Positions 17,173 to 25,895 of a stretch of 64,000 bases of DNA are shown here, piece by piece. This DNA comes from Iodidimonas sp. SYSU 1G8. GTDB lineage: Bacteria > Pseudomonadota > Alphaproteobacteria > SMXS01. The stretch is taken from NCBI RefSeq assembly GCF_039655775.1, contig NZ_JBBYXJ010000001.1, forward strand, positions 1,363,208 through 1,427,207, written 5' to 3'. Every line of letters begins with the position of its first letter. The stretch's first letter is position 1. Made by a program: the position numbers and the translations under genes. Under the pieces are notes generated by a model. It did no database searches. It was not told where the DNA came from and saw only the letters and a program-made list of their open reading frames with translations.

Positions 17173-18638
17173 CATGGGCAGCGGTGATTGCCTCGAGCGT
17201 AAAAGCCCGCGATTCCTTCCTGAAGCCGTGCAATTCGCTCCCGGTCCGGCGGCGCGCGATTATAAGCGGCCCGCGCCTCGTCGGTCAGTCGCTGCTCAAG
17301 CGCAATCAGATCGACCGTGACGCACCGCCCATTCCGGACGACCTCTCGGCCAGCGACGAACAGCGACGACAGGTGCCGCGCCGTCATGCGCCCGAGCAGC
17401 AGATCGACCTCGTCCAGATCGTCATGGACACAGTCCCTGCTCATGCCGGCGAAATCCAGCAGGGCAAGATCGGCCGGCGCGCCGGGCATGATCCGTCCCC
17501 CGCCATCGTCCCCCAGAATCGTACGGCGGCCCGTGACCAGCGCCGCGTCAAAAATCTCGGCCGGGCTCATGGGCGGCGCGCCTGTCTTGCCCAGCGCATG
17601 GACATGCCGGACAAGACGCATCTCGCGCAGCATGTCCTCGTCATCGTCGAAACTGGCGCCGTCGAGACCGATACCGTAGTCCAGTCCCGCCGCGCGCATA
17701 TCATCCAGCGGCGCGCCACCTGACCGCAGCCGCATGTTGGACGACACGTTGATCGACACCGTCACGCCGCGCTCGGCGAGCAGCGCGCATTCATCGGGCC
17801 GCAGCCAGACGGCATGCGCGACGGTCAGCCGCGGCGTGAGCAATCCAAGCGTATCGAGAAACGGGATCAGACCCTGCGGGTAATGGGCATCGGCCCACTG
17901 GCGCTGGCGCTCGGTTTCCAGCAGATGCATGTGAACCCGCCGGCCCGTCGCCGCCGACGCCTCGGCGATGGCGGCCAACGTCTCGTGCGTCGCCCATTGC
18001 GGGCCGACCGGACAATATTGCAGCCGAAAGCCATCATGTTCGAGCGCCGCGATCTGCTCGGCCAGCGCCATGTTGGCGGCCAGCGGCCGTAACGCCGCCG
18101 CCTGCGCCACGAGACCGGGACGATCGGCGGGATCGAGTGTCGCCAGCAGGGCATCCAGATCCCCATAGACCGCAGGGTTGCGATCGAAGAACGGCAAGGC
18201 GAAAGCCACCGCGATACCCACGTCACGCGCGGCGCCCGACACGGCCTCCGCTTCGGCGAGAAGCGCTGCCGGGTTCTGGGTGTTGTGACAATGATTGGCG
18301 GCGCAGATGCCGCCTTCGGCCATGCGCCCGAACGCCACCGCCGCGCAAAGATAGGGATCGACCCGGGGGTGTCGCGCCAGCGCCGGCAGCCACAATTCCA
18401 GCGGGCCGTCCGCGGCGCCATAGGCGAGGGTCCGCAAGCCGCGCCCATGATCGTGCGCATCGGCCGGCGCGGGCATCGCCAGCATGCCGGCCTCTTCGGG
18501 CGTGAGAGAACCTGCATCGACAGGCTCCAGCCTTGCGATACGGCCATGCTCCATGTGAATGACCGTGGGACCGAGCGGCGCCTCATGGCCTGGCGCGGTC
18601 AGCACCCGGCCGGCGCGGACGATCCCGGGCGCCGTCAT
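17172..18638 (-). CDS. Amidohydrolase of the cytosine deaminase/TRZ/ATZ type
   Basis: 488-residue metal-dependent hydrolase of the deaminase branch of the amidohydrolase superfamily. Metal and catalytic residues are visible: H62-D-H64, a later His in HMHLLETE, His in LTVAHAVWL and Asp in GIGLDGASFDDD. Family relatives deaminate 8-oxoguanine, triazines, guanine or S-adenosylhomocysteine. It is the last gene of a three-gene minus-strand operon and overlaps the allantoinase/dihydropyrimidinase-like gene by 4 bases. Removal of an exocyclic amino or imino group from a heterocycle is a fair inference; the true substrate is open. Confidence 0.9.
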   Translation of the reverse strand: MTAPGIVRAGRVLTAPGHEAPLGPTVIHMEHGRIARLEPVDAGSLTPEEAGMLAMPAPADAHDHGRGLRTLAYGAADGPLELWLPALARHPRVDPYLCAAVAFGRMAEGGICAANHCHNTQNPAALLAEAEAVSGAARDVGIAVAFALPFFDRNPAVYGDLDALLATLDPADRPGLVAQAAALRPLAANMALAEQIAALEHDGFRLQYCPVGPQWATHETLAAIAEASAATGRRVHMHLLETERQRQWADAHYPQGLIPFLDTLGLLTPRLTVAHAVWLRPDECALLAERGVTVSINVSSNMRLRSGGAPLDDMRAAGLDYGIGLDGASFDDDEDMLREMRLVRHVHALGKTGAPPMSPAEIFDAALVTGRRTILGDDGGGRIMPGAPADLALLDFAGMSRDCVHDDLDEVDLLLGRMTARHLSSLFVAGREVVRNGRCVTVDLIALEQRLTDEARAAYNRAPPDRERIARLQEGIAGFYARGNHRCP

Positions 18639-20056
18639 CGCGACGGCTTGGCCGCCAGGATCGCGGCGGTCGTATGTTCCAGGTTTTTTGGAGTCGGCGT
18701 CGGCATCCGCTGGATACGCCGTACGGAAAGACCGTGCCCGCGCGCGTCGGTCATCAGGGTGCGGTCCTTCATTACGAACCGGCCGCGCACCAGCGTATGG
18801 ATTGGCATTCCGGTCACCTCGGCCTTGTCGAACGGCGTGCTGGGACTCTTGGATTGCAGGCGCGCCGAGTCAACGGTTTCCGGACGGTCCATGTCGATCA
18901 CCACCAGGTCCGCGTCCGAACCCGGCAGCAATGCGCCCTTACGGGGATAGAGGCCAAAGGCCAATGCCGGCGCGGTGGACGTCATGCGGACATAGTCGTT
19001 CAGGGTCATGCGGCCGGCGGACACCTGCGTCAGCATCAGCGGCATCTGGGTCTCGACGCCGGTAAAGCCGCAGTCGGCGCACCAGATGTCGTCCTTGTGC
19101 TTTTCCGCCGCGCTGTGCGGTGCGTGATCGGTGGCGATCATGTCGATGGTCCGGTCGCGCACGCCGGCCCAGAGCTGATCCTGATGGCTCTTCTCGCGCA
19201 CCGGCGGATTGACCCGGATCAGCGACCCCATTTCCGTATAGGCGTGCTCGTCCAGCAGCAGGTAGTGCGGACAGGTCTCGGCCGTGATGTCCACGCCGCG
19301 TGCCTTCGCCTCGCGCAGCGGCCGCAACTCGTCGCCGGACGAGACATGCAGGATGTGAATGCGGGCGCCCGTCCATTCGGCCAGGATCGCCGCCCGGGCC
19401 ACCGCCTCGACCGCGACCACGGGCGGGCGCGCCGCCAGATGCGCCAGCGGATCGTTGCGGCCCGCTTCTTTCAGCTTGGTCTCGCGCCGCGCCATGATCG
19501 AGGCGTTCTCGGCATGCAGGGCGATGCGGTAGCCATGCTTGGCGATGATCTCGAACCCTTCCAGGATCGCGCCCGTGGGCGGCGACGGCAGGTTGGCGAA
19601 GGTGTTGCCCATGAAGCACTTGAAGCCGGCGACGCCGCCCTCGATCAAGGCCTCCAACTGGTCGAGATTGCTCTCGCCCAGCAGACCGTAGATGCCGAAA
19701 TCCACATAGGCGCTCTCAGCGGCCTTCAGCTTGAGGTTCAGCGCCTCGACCGTGCCGGTCGGCGGCTTGGTGTTCGGCATTTCGAACACGGTGGTGACGC
19801 CGCCCATGGCCGCGCTGGCCGTGCCGGTTTCCCAGGTTTCCTTGTGGCTGTAGCCGGGCTCGCGGAAATGGACATGAGCATCGATGGCGCCGGGCAGGAT
19901 GTACTTGCCTGTCGCATCGAGCGTCTCCTTTGCCTCGGGCATGGCCGCGGCGTCGCCGATGGCGAGGATCGCGCCATCCTTGATGGCGATGGACGCGGAA
20001 AACTGCGCGGTGTCGGTGACGATGGTGGCGCCGGAGATGACGAGGTCAGCGATCAT
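18635..20056 (-). CDS. Cyclic amidohydrolase (allantoinase/dihydropyrimidinase/dihydroorotase-like)
   Basis: 473-residue zinc amidohydrolase that opens cyclic amides or ureides. Metal site: H61-V-H63 (DAHVHFREPG), probable carboxylated lysine K146 (GFKCFMGN), His in ALHAENAS, His in HILHVSSGDE and Asp in IATDHAPHSA. Length and motif order suit allantoinase or dihydropyrimidinase more than core pyrimidine dihydroorotase. ATG at 20056 is preferred because the family N-terminus starts there; the reading frame stays open upstream into the SDR gene. With the downstream deaminase it could perform successive hydrolyses of one heterocycle (inference). Confidence 0.9.
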   Translation of the reverse strand: MIADLVISGATIVTDTAQFSASIAIKDGAILAIGDAAAMPEAKETLDATGKYILPGAIDAHVHFREPGYSHKETWETGTASAAMGGVTTVFEMPNTKPPTGTVEALNLKLKAAESAYVDFGIYGLLGESNLDQLEALIEGGVAGFKCFMGNTFANLPSPPTGAILEGFEIIAKHGYRIALHAENASIMARRETKLKEAGRNDPLAHLAARPPVVAVEAVARAAILAEWTGARIHILHVSSGDELRPLREAKARGVDITAETCPHYLLLDEHAYTEMGSLIRVNPPVREKSHQDQLWAGVRDRTIDMIATDHAPHSAAEKHKDDIWCADCGFTGVETQMPLMLTQVSAGRMTLNDYVRMTSTAPALAFGLYPRKGALLPGSDADLVVIDMDRPETVDSARLQSKSPSTPFDKAEVTGMPIHTLVRGRFVMKDRTLMTDARGHGLSVRRIQRMPTPTPKNLEHTTAAILAAKPSR

Positions 20057-20084
20057 GGGAATGGCAACTCGCGTTTGGAAGGAA

Positions 20085-20876
20085 TCAGAGCATGGCCCAG
20101 CCGCCATCCACGGGCATGTCGATGCCCGTGATCTGGCGGGAGACGTCGGATGACAGGAACAGGCACGCATTGGCGACATCGGCGGCGGTGCTGATACGGC
20201 GCAGCGCGTATTCGGCGGCATGCGCGGCAATGGCCTCGTCCTCGGTGATCCCTTTCGCCTTGGCATAGCCAGGCATCACCTTGGTCCGGAAGCGCGGTCC
20301 ATCGACCATGCCAGGCGCGACGCAATTGACGTTCACATTGTAGGGTCCCGCTTCGATAGCGGTCGATTTGGTGATGCCCCGCAGGCCCCATTTGGAAGCC
20401 GAATACGCCATTCTGCCGGCGCGGCCGCGCATGCCGAAGGTGCCGCCAACATTGACGATCTTGCCGTAACGTCGCTCGATCATGCCGGGCAGCATCGCGC
20501 GCATGCTGTTGAAGCAGCCCGTCATGTTCAGCTGGACGATCTGGTCGAATTCTTCCTGCGTGGTCTCCCACGCCGTCTTGCCGACCGGCCCGGTGCCGCC
20601 GGCCATGTTGACCAGCACGTCGATGGTACCGAAAGCAGTCAGCGCCTCCTCGGCAAGCCGCTGCGTGTCCGACGCGACCGTGACGTCGCACGGGACCACG
20701 ATGGTTTCCGCGCCCAGCGACCGGGCGCTGTCGGCCACGGCCTCAAGCGCCTGCAGATCGCGGCCCGCGAGCACGAGCCGGCATCCCTCGCGGGCGAACG
20801 CCTCGGTCACGGCTGGCCCCATGCCCTTGCCTGGGCCCGTGAAGACCGCCACCTTGCCCGATAATCCCAACTCCAT
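20085..20876 (-). CDS. Short-chain dehydrogenase/reductase (SDR)
   Basis: 263-residue classical SDR. Cofactor motif TGPGKGMG, NMAG motif and catalytic S/Y/K with YSASK are present. ATG at 20876 is preferred because GGAGGG lies 5-10 bases upstream; a GTG 6 bases earlier falls inside the ribosome site. First gene of the operon SDR - cyclic amidohydrolase - deaminase, and divergent from a LysR gene. The GMRGRAGRMAYSASKWGLRG segment is nearly repeated in the SDR at 51.1 kb, so the two are close paralogues. Confidence 0.93.
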   Translation of the reverse strand: MELGLSGKVAVFTGPGKGMGPAVTEAFAREGCRLVLAGRDLQALEAVADSARSLGAETIVVPCDVTVASDTQRLAEEALTAFGTIDVLVNMAGGTGPVGKTAWETTQEEFDQIVQLNMTGCFNSMRAMLPGMIERRYGKIVNVGGTFGMRGRAGRMAYSASKWGLRGITKSTAIEAGPYNVNVNCVAPGMVDGPRFRTKVMPGYAKAKGITEDEAIAAHAAEYALRRISTAADVANACLFLSSDVSRQITGIDMPVDGGWAML

Positions 20877-21194
20877 CGGCACCCTCCGATATTGTCATCA
20901 TATTCCTGAATACTACATGCAATTGAAGCACGATTGATTCTTTACTGATCATTATAGTCTTCAATGAGTGGTATATTTAAATATTTTGTTGACACCTCCT
21001 GTTGTTTTACTGTTACTACCTGAATACCAGTCATCCAGAGATTGGTAACCCGTTCGCGTTCTCGACCGTCGCCCGCCAGGCGCATTCCCGTTCGATCCGC
21101 TGCCGCTGCATTCCTGATTAGCGACCTTGGCTGTTGCCAAGGAAGTGCCGATTTGGACCACTGGTGTTGCCGGAATGGCTACGGAGAAGATTTC
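20877..21194. promoter_or_regulatory. AT-rich divergent control region
   Basis: 318 bases between the SDR operon (minus) and the LysR gene (plus), clearly AT-richer than the surrounding genes, especially 20885-21010. A TTGACA at 20990-20995 is a candidate -35 for the LysR gene, but no good -10 follows at standard spacing. A LysR-type T-N11-A operator is expected; several weak candidates exist and I cannot choose one. No open frame here is convincing. Confidence 0.45.
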
Positions 21195-22133
21195 ATGGCG
21201 CTCAGGAACATGCGCATTTGGCGCTACATCGACGAGGTCGCGCGGGTCGGATCGGTGCGGCAGGCGGCTTCCCGCCTCAACGTGACGCCCTCGGCTTTGC
21301 TCAGGCGAATCCAGGACGTGGAATACGATCTCAACGCCGCCGTGTTCGAGCGTCACGCCTCGGGTGTCCAACTCACGGCCGCGGGCGAGGTTTTGATCCA
21401 CTGGATCCGCCGCCAGAATGCAGATCTGCGACGGGTTTATTCGCAGATCGAGGAACTCTCGGGGCTGCAGCTCGGCGAGATTCGCATCGCCTGCAGCCAG
21501 GCGGTCGCGCGCAGCTTCATCATCAAGGAAATCCTCGAGTTTCAGAAGCTGCACCCCAAGGTCCGCTTCCACATCACCGTGTCGGATCACCACAAGGCGC
21601 TGCAATCGCTGATCGCCTATGAAAGCGATGTGGTCCTCATCTTCCGCCCGTCGCTGGCGGCGGAGTTCCAGACCATCCTTTCGGTCGGCCAGGGCCTTGT
21701 CGCCATCATGGCGGCGGATCATCCGCTGGCGGCGCAGGAGACGCTGCGCCTGCGCGACTGCTCCCTCTACGACGTCGCCCTGCCCGACCGCTCGTTCGGC
21801 GGCCGCGAGATCATTGAGGACCGGCTTGCCTCCAGCTCCGCCAAGTTCAACGTGGTGCTGGAGACCAATTCCTTTGACATGCTGGCCGATTACGTCATGA
21901 GCAACCACGCGATCACCTTCCAGATCGACATCGGCGCGCTGGGCTGGCGCGGCGATCCGCGCTTTGCCGTTCGGCCGCTGCATCCCGCCGACAACCCCTA
22001 TGGACCGCTGGTGCTCGGCCAGCTCAAGGGCCGCACCCTGCCGCTGGCCGCCGCCAAGTTCGCCGAACAGCTGTCCCGGCGGCTGGAGGATCTGCGCACC
22101 CTGCCCATGCGGGAGGATGCGCCCGCAGCCTGA
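21195..22133 (+). CDS. LysR family transcriptional regulator
   Basis: 312 residues with an N-terminal HTH (MRIWRYIDEVARVGSVRQAASRLNVTPSALLRRIQ) and an effector domain starting LQLGEIRIACSQAV. ATG at 21195 has GGAGAAG 5 bases upstream; the frame is open further upstream but lacks a ribosome site. It is divergent from the SDR-amidohydrolase operon and convergent with hyuB, whose stop lies one base away. It is therefore the likely regulator of the amidohydrolase operon and possibly of hyuAB (inference). Confidence 0.92.
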   Translation: MALRNMRIWRYIDEVARVGSVRQAASRLNVTPSALLRRIQDVEYDLNAAVFERHASGVQLTAAGEVLIHWIRRQNADLRRVYSQIEELSGLQLGEIRIACSQAVARSFIIKEILEFQKLHPKVRFHITVSDHHKALQSLIAYESDVVLIFRPSLAAEFQTILSVGQGLVAIMAADHPLAAQETLRLRDCSLYDVALPDRSFGGREIIEDRLASSSAKFNVVLETNSFDMLADYVMSNHAITFQIDIGALGWRGDPRFAVRPLHPADNPYGPLVLGQLKGRTLPLAAAKFAEQLSRRLEDLRTLPMREDAPAA

Positions 22134-22134
22134 G

Positions 22135-23793
22135 TTATTCCGTGAGCCCGTAATCGTCGCGGGCGGACCGCGGCGACACGAACCCGGCATCCACATCCGC
22201 CTCGACCGCCGCGCGCGGCCTTCCCTTCGGATCACCGAGACCGGCGCCGCCCGGCACCTCGAGCACGAGCCGGTCGCCGCGCGGGATCGGCTGCAGCCCT
22301 TTCGCGCGCAGCACGCCGCCCGAGGCCAGCCGGACCACGCCCGCGCTGCCGTCGCCGCCGCCGTCGCGGCCCCGCGCCGGCCGGTCGACCCGCTCGAACA
22401 TGGCGAGCACCTCGAACGGCGCATCGCCGCGCCCGCCGACCACGACGGTCTGCCCTAGACCGCCGCGCCGTTCCCCGGCGCCGCCGCTGTCGGCCCGCAA
22501 CTCCTTCTTCCAGATGACGATGGGCGCGCCCGATTCGATGACCTCGACCGGCATGGCGCGCACGCCGCTGGGAAACGCCGTTCCGGACAGCCCGTCCTGG
22601 ACCGGCCGCGCGCCGCTGCCGCCGCTGTTGAAGAAGACGGTGTCGAAGGACTCGCCCGGTGCATTCCCGCCCGCGCTCGCGCGCCGCCCCCGCAACTGCA
22701 CGCTCCAGAGGCAGGATGAGCCTTCGGCGGGCACGCGGCCCGGCAACGCCTGCGCCAGACAGCCGAACACCACGTCGGGCAGCATCTGGCCGATGACGTG
22801 ACGGGCCGCGACCGGCCACGGCCGCTCCACGTTGACGATGCTGCCCAGCGGCGCCTTCACGACGAAGGGCGACAGGGCGCCGTTATTGTTGGGAATCTCC
22901 GGCGAGACCACGCAGCGCAGCCCGAACACCGTGTAGGCGCGGCAATAATTCATCACCACGTTGATCCCGCGCGGCACGGCCGGATCGGTGCCATCGTAAT
23001 CCACCGTCACCGCGCCATCCGCGATGGTCAGCGTGGCGCGCAGGGTGATGGGATGGTCATAGCCGTCGATGGTCATCTGGGCCGACCATGTGCCCTCAGG
23101 CAACTTGGCGATTTCCGCGCGGGTCGCGGCGAGCGAGTGATCGATGATGTAGTCGGCGATGGGATCGAGACCGGGCATGTCGAATTCATCCAGCATCTCC
23201 CGCAGCCGGCGCGCGCCGGTCTCGTTGCTGGTGACATAGGACAGCACGTCGCCCTCGACCTGCAGCGGCGTGCGCACGTTCTGGCGCAGGATGTCCATCA
23301 GGTCCGCGTTCACCACGCCCCTGGAGACCAGTTTCAGCAGCGGAATCTGCAGGCCTTCCTCATAGATGGAGCGGCCGTCCGGCCCCTGCCCCAGCCCGCC
23401 GATATCCACCTGATGGCAGCAGACGCCCAGCATGGCCGTCACCGCGCCGCGATGGAACACCGGGCTGATGACCGTGACGTCGTGCAGATGCCCGGCGGTC
23501 AGCCACGGATCGTTGGTGATGTAGTGATCGCCCTCGGCCATGGTCTCGGGCGGAAACTTGGCGAGGAAATGCCGTACCCCCTCGGCCATGGAATTGACGT
23601 GTCCGGGCGTGCCGGTTACCGCTTCGGCGACCAGCCGCCCGCGCATGTCGAAGACCGCCGCCGACAGATCGCCCGCATCCCGGACCGTGGTCGAAAAGGC
23701 GGTGCGCATCAGCGTCTGCGCCTGTTCCTCGACCACCGAGATCAGGCGGGTCCACATCACCTGCATCCGCAGGTCGGAAAGGGCTGCGGTCAT
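22135..23793 (-). CDS. hyuB: Hydantoinase B/5-oxoprolinase family, beta-type subunit
   Basis: 552-residue HyuB-type subunit. Diagnostic segments are MRTAFSTTVRDAGDLSAAVFD near the N-terminus, HYITNDPWLTAGHLHDV, GAVTAMLGVCCHQVDIGG, DYDGTDPAVPRGINVV and a glycine-rich C-terminus GERRGGLGQTVVVGG. HyuA/HyuB complexes hydrolyse cyclic amides such as hydantoins, N-methylhydantoin or 5-oxoproline with ATP. The subunit is coupled to hyuA by a 4-base overlap. The N-terminus also matches acetone carboxylase-type subunits, but the size and motifs favour hydantoinase. Confidence 0.93.
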   Translation of the reverse strand: MTAALSDLRMQVMWTRLISVVEEQAQTLMRTAFSTTVRDAGDLSAAVFDMRGRLVAEAVTGTPGHVNSMAEGVRHFLAKFPPETMAEGDHYITNDPWLTAGHLHDVTVISPVFHRGAVTAMLGVCCHQVDIGGLGQGPDGRSIYEEGLQIPLLKLVSRGVVNADLMDILRQNVRTPLQVEGDVLSYVTSNETGARRLREMLDEFDMPGLDPIADYIIDHSLAATRAEIAKLPEGTWSAQMTIDGYDHPITLRATLTIADGAVTVDYDGTDPAVPRGINVVMNYCRAYTVFGLRCVVSPEIPNNNGALSPFVVKAPLGSIVNVERPWPVAARHVIGQMLPDVVFGCLAQALPGRVPAEGSSCLWSVQLRGRRASAGGNAPGESFDTVFFNSGGSGARPVQDGLSGTAFPSGVRAMPVEVIESGAPIVIWKKELRADSGGAGERRGGLGQTVVVGGRGDAPFEVLAMFERVDRPARGRDGGGDGSAGVVRLASGGVLRAKGLQPIPRGDRLVLEVPGGAGLGDPKGRPRAAVEADVDAGFVSPRSARDDYGLTE

Positions 23794-25895
23794 GGTACGA
23801 GAGCCTCCTTTGAAGCGCGGCGGGTCAGGACGATGTAGCCATGGCCGTCGATCATCCCGTCGAAGCGGGGCGACACCACCGTGGTGGTCTCGCGCTCGAC
23901 GATCAGGGCCGGCCCCGGAAAGCGGTCGCCGGGCACCAGCGAGTCGCGCCGGTAGACACCGAATTTCTCGGTCTGGCCGGTCGCCGGGTCGATGACGTCG
24001 CGATAGGTCTCGGCGACCCCGTCCCGGCCTCGCCCGGTGCAGGAAGCAGCCGCCACGAGCGGCAATTCGGTGCGCACGACGACGCGCCAGGTCAGGATTT
24101 CCACCGCCAGCGGAATGGTCACCCCGCCATACTGATCGCGATAGGCGGCCTCGAACGCCGCCAGCAGCACGTCATGGTCGTCCTCCGTCAGCGCGCGCGG
24201 CGGCAGCGCGACGGGAATTTCGTATCCCTGCCCCACATAGCGGGCGAGACACGACCGCTGTTCGATCATGGGCTTGCCGGCCGCGCCCTGCGTCACCAGG
24301 GCGCGGGCTTCACCGGCCATGTCCTGCAGCAAAGCGTTGACCGCCGCGAAGTCGATCCGGTCGAGGCGCTGCGGCAGGCTGCGCGCCAGTTCGTAGGAGA
24401 TGGGCGCCCGCAGGAAGCCGACCGCCGAGCCCACGCCGGCGCTGCGCGGCACGATGACCTCGTCAATCCCGAGCTTCTCGGCGATCCGCACGGCATGAAG
24501 CGGCGCGGCGCCGCCGAAGGCGATGAGCGTCCTGCCATCCGTCGTGGTGCCCTGCTCGACCGCGTGAACCCGCGCGGCGCTGGCCATGGTCTCGTCGACG
24601 ATCTCGCTGACACCCATGGCCAGCGTCGCCGCATCCGCGCCCCAGGCATGGAGATTCTCCAGCGCCAGGCTGGCGGCCTCGGGCGACAGGGTCACCTTGC
24701 CGCCAGCGAAGGCTGACGGGTCGATCCGGCCCAGCACGATATCAGCGTCGGTCACGGTTGGATTGACGCCGCCACGCCCATAGGCCGCCGGCCCGGGTTC
24801 CGAACCCGCGCTTTGCGGTCCCACCCTGAGGCGCCCGGCGGAATCCAGGCCGGCGATGGAGCCGCCGCCCGCGCCGATCTCGACCATCTCGACCACCGGA
24901 ATACGCAGTGGCAATCCGCTGCCCTTGCGGAAGCGATGCACCCGCGCCACCTCGAAACCGGGCAGCGTCCTCGGCTGACCGTGGTCGATCAGACAGATCT
25001 TCGCCGTGGTGCCGCCCACGTCGAGCGCCAGCATGTGCGCGATGCCGCGCTCGGCGGCGATGGACGCGGCGAAGATCGCGCCGCCCGCGGGACCCGATTC
25101 CACCAAGCGGACGGGAAAGCGCGCCGCCGTATCGACAGTCGTCAGTCCGCCCGACGACAGCATCAGGAAGAACGGGCAGTCGAAACCCAACTCGCGCAGC
25201 CGGGCATCGAGGCGGCGCAGGTAATGGTCGACCAACGGCTGCACATAGGCGTTGGCCACCGTGGTGGAAAACCGCTCGTACTCCCGCATCTCCGGCGAAA
25301 CCTCGCTGGACAGCGAGACGCTGACGCCCGGCATTTCCGCGCGCACGATTTCGGCCGCGCGCCGCTCATGGGCCGGATTGGCATAGCTGTGCAGAAACGC
25401 GATAGCGACGCTTTCAACGCCGGCGCCGCGCATGGTGGCGGCGACCTCGCGCACGGCATCCTCGTCCAGGGGCAGCAGCACGACGCCATCGGCGGCGACC
25501 CGTTCCGGCACGCCGAGCCGCAGGCGGCGCGGGACCAGCGGCACCGGCTTTTCCATGGCGATGTCGTACTGGTCGAAGCGGCTTTCCGTGCCCAGCTCCA
25601 GCACATCCCGGAAGCCTTCCGTCGTCAGCAGCCCGGTCGTCACGCCGCGGCGCTCGATCAGCGCGTTGGTCGCCAGCGTCGTGCCGTGAACGATCAGCCC
25701 CACGTCGCCGGGCACGAGCCCGGCCTCGTCGAGCAACAGCAGGACTCCGTCGAGCAGCGCCCGTTCCGGCGCGTCGTAGGTAGTCAGCAACTTGGTGGAA
25801 TGGCGGCCCGCCGGAGTCTCCAGCACCACGTCGGTGAAGGTGCCGCCGATATCCGCGCCGATCTTGACCGAGGCCTTGTCCCGTTCAGCGGCCAT
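23790..25895 (-). CDS. hyuA: Hydantoinase A/5-oxoprolinase family, ATP-binding subunit
   Basis: 701-residue HyuA-type subunit with an ASKHA-type ATPase fold: GADIGGTFTDVVLE at the N-terminus, IVHGTTLATNALIERRG, SSEVSPEMREYERFSTT, LALDVGGTTAKICLID, EIGAGGGSIAGLDSAGRLRVG and the AFGGAAPLHA motif. It should bind ATP and activate the cyclic amide for ring opening with HyuB. Size is normal. The start overlaps the IPNS-like oxygenase gene upstream by 11 bases, so oxygenase, hyuA and hyuB are one translational unit. The exact substrate cannot be inferred. Confidence 0.94.
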   Translation of the reverse strand: MAAERDKASVKIGADIGGTFTDVVLETPAGRHSTKLLTTYDAPERALLDGVLLLLDEAGLVPGDVGLIVHGTTLATNALIERRGVTTGLLTTEGFRDVLELGTESRFDQYDIAMEKPVPLVPRRLRLGVPERVAADGVVLLPLDEDAVREVAATMRGAGVESVAIAFLHSYANPAHERRAAEIVRAEMPGVSVSLSSEVSPEMREYERFSTTVANAYVQPLVDHYLRRLDARLRELGFDCPFFLMLSSGGLTTVDTAARFPVRLVESGPAGGAIFAASIAAERGIAHMLALDVGGTTAKICLIDHGQPRTLPGFEVARVHRFRKGSGLPLRIPVVEMVEIGAGGGSIAGLDSAGRLRVGPQSAGSEPGPAAYGRGGVNPTVTDADIVLGRIDPSAFAGGKVTLSPEAASLALENLHAWGADAATLAMGVSEIVDETMASAARVHAVEQGTTTDGRTLIAFGGAAPLHAVRIAEKLGIDEVIVPRSAGVGSAVGFLRAPISYELARSLPQRLDRIDFAAVNALLQDMAGEARALVTQGAAGKPMIEQRSCLARYVGQGYEIPVALPPRALTEDDHDVLLAAFEAAYRDQYGGVTIPLAVEILTWRVVVRTELPLVAAASCTGRGRDGVAETYRDVIDPATGQTEKFGVYRRDSLVPGDRFPGPALIVERETTTVVSPRFDGMIDGHGYIVLTRRASKEALVP

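Noticed and set aside
20085..20266. N-terminal extension of the cyclic amidohydrolase into the SDR gene
   Set aside because: The extension is out-of-frame SDR coding sequence; family homologues start at the MIADLVISGA position, which is 20056.
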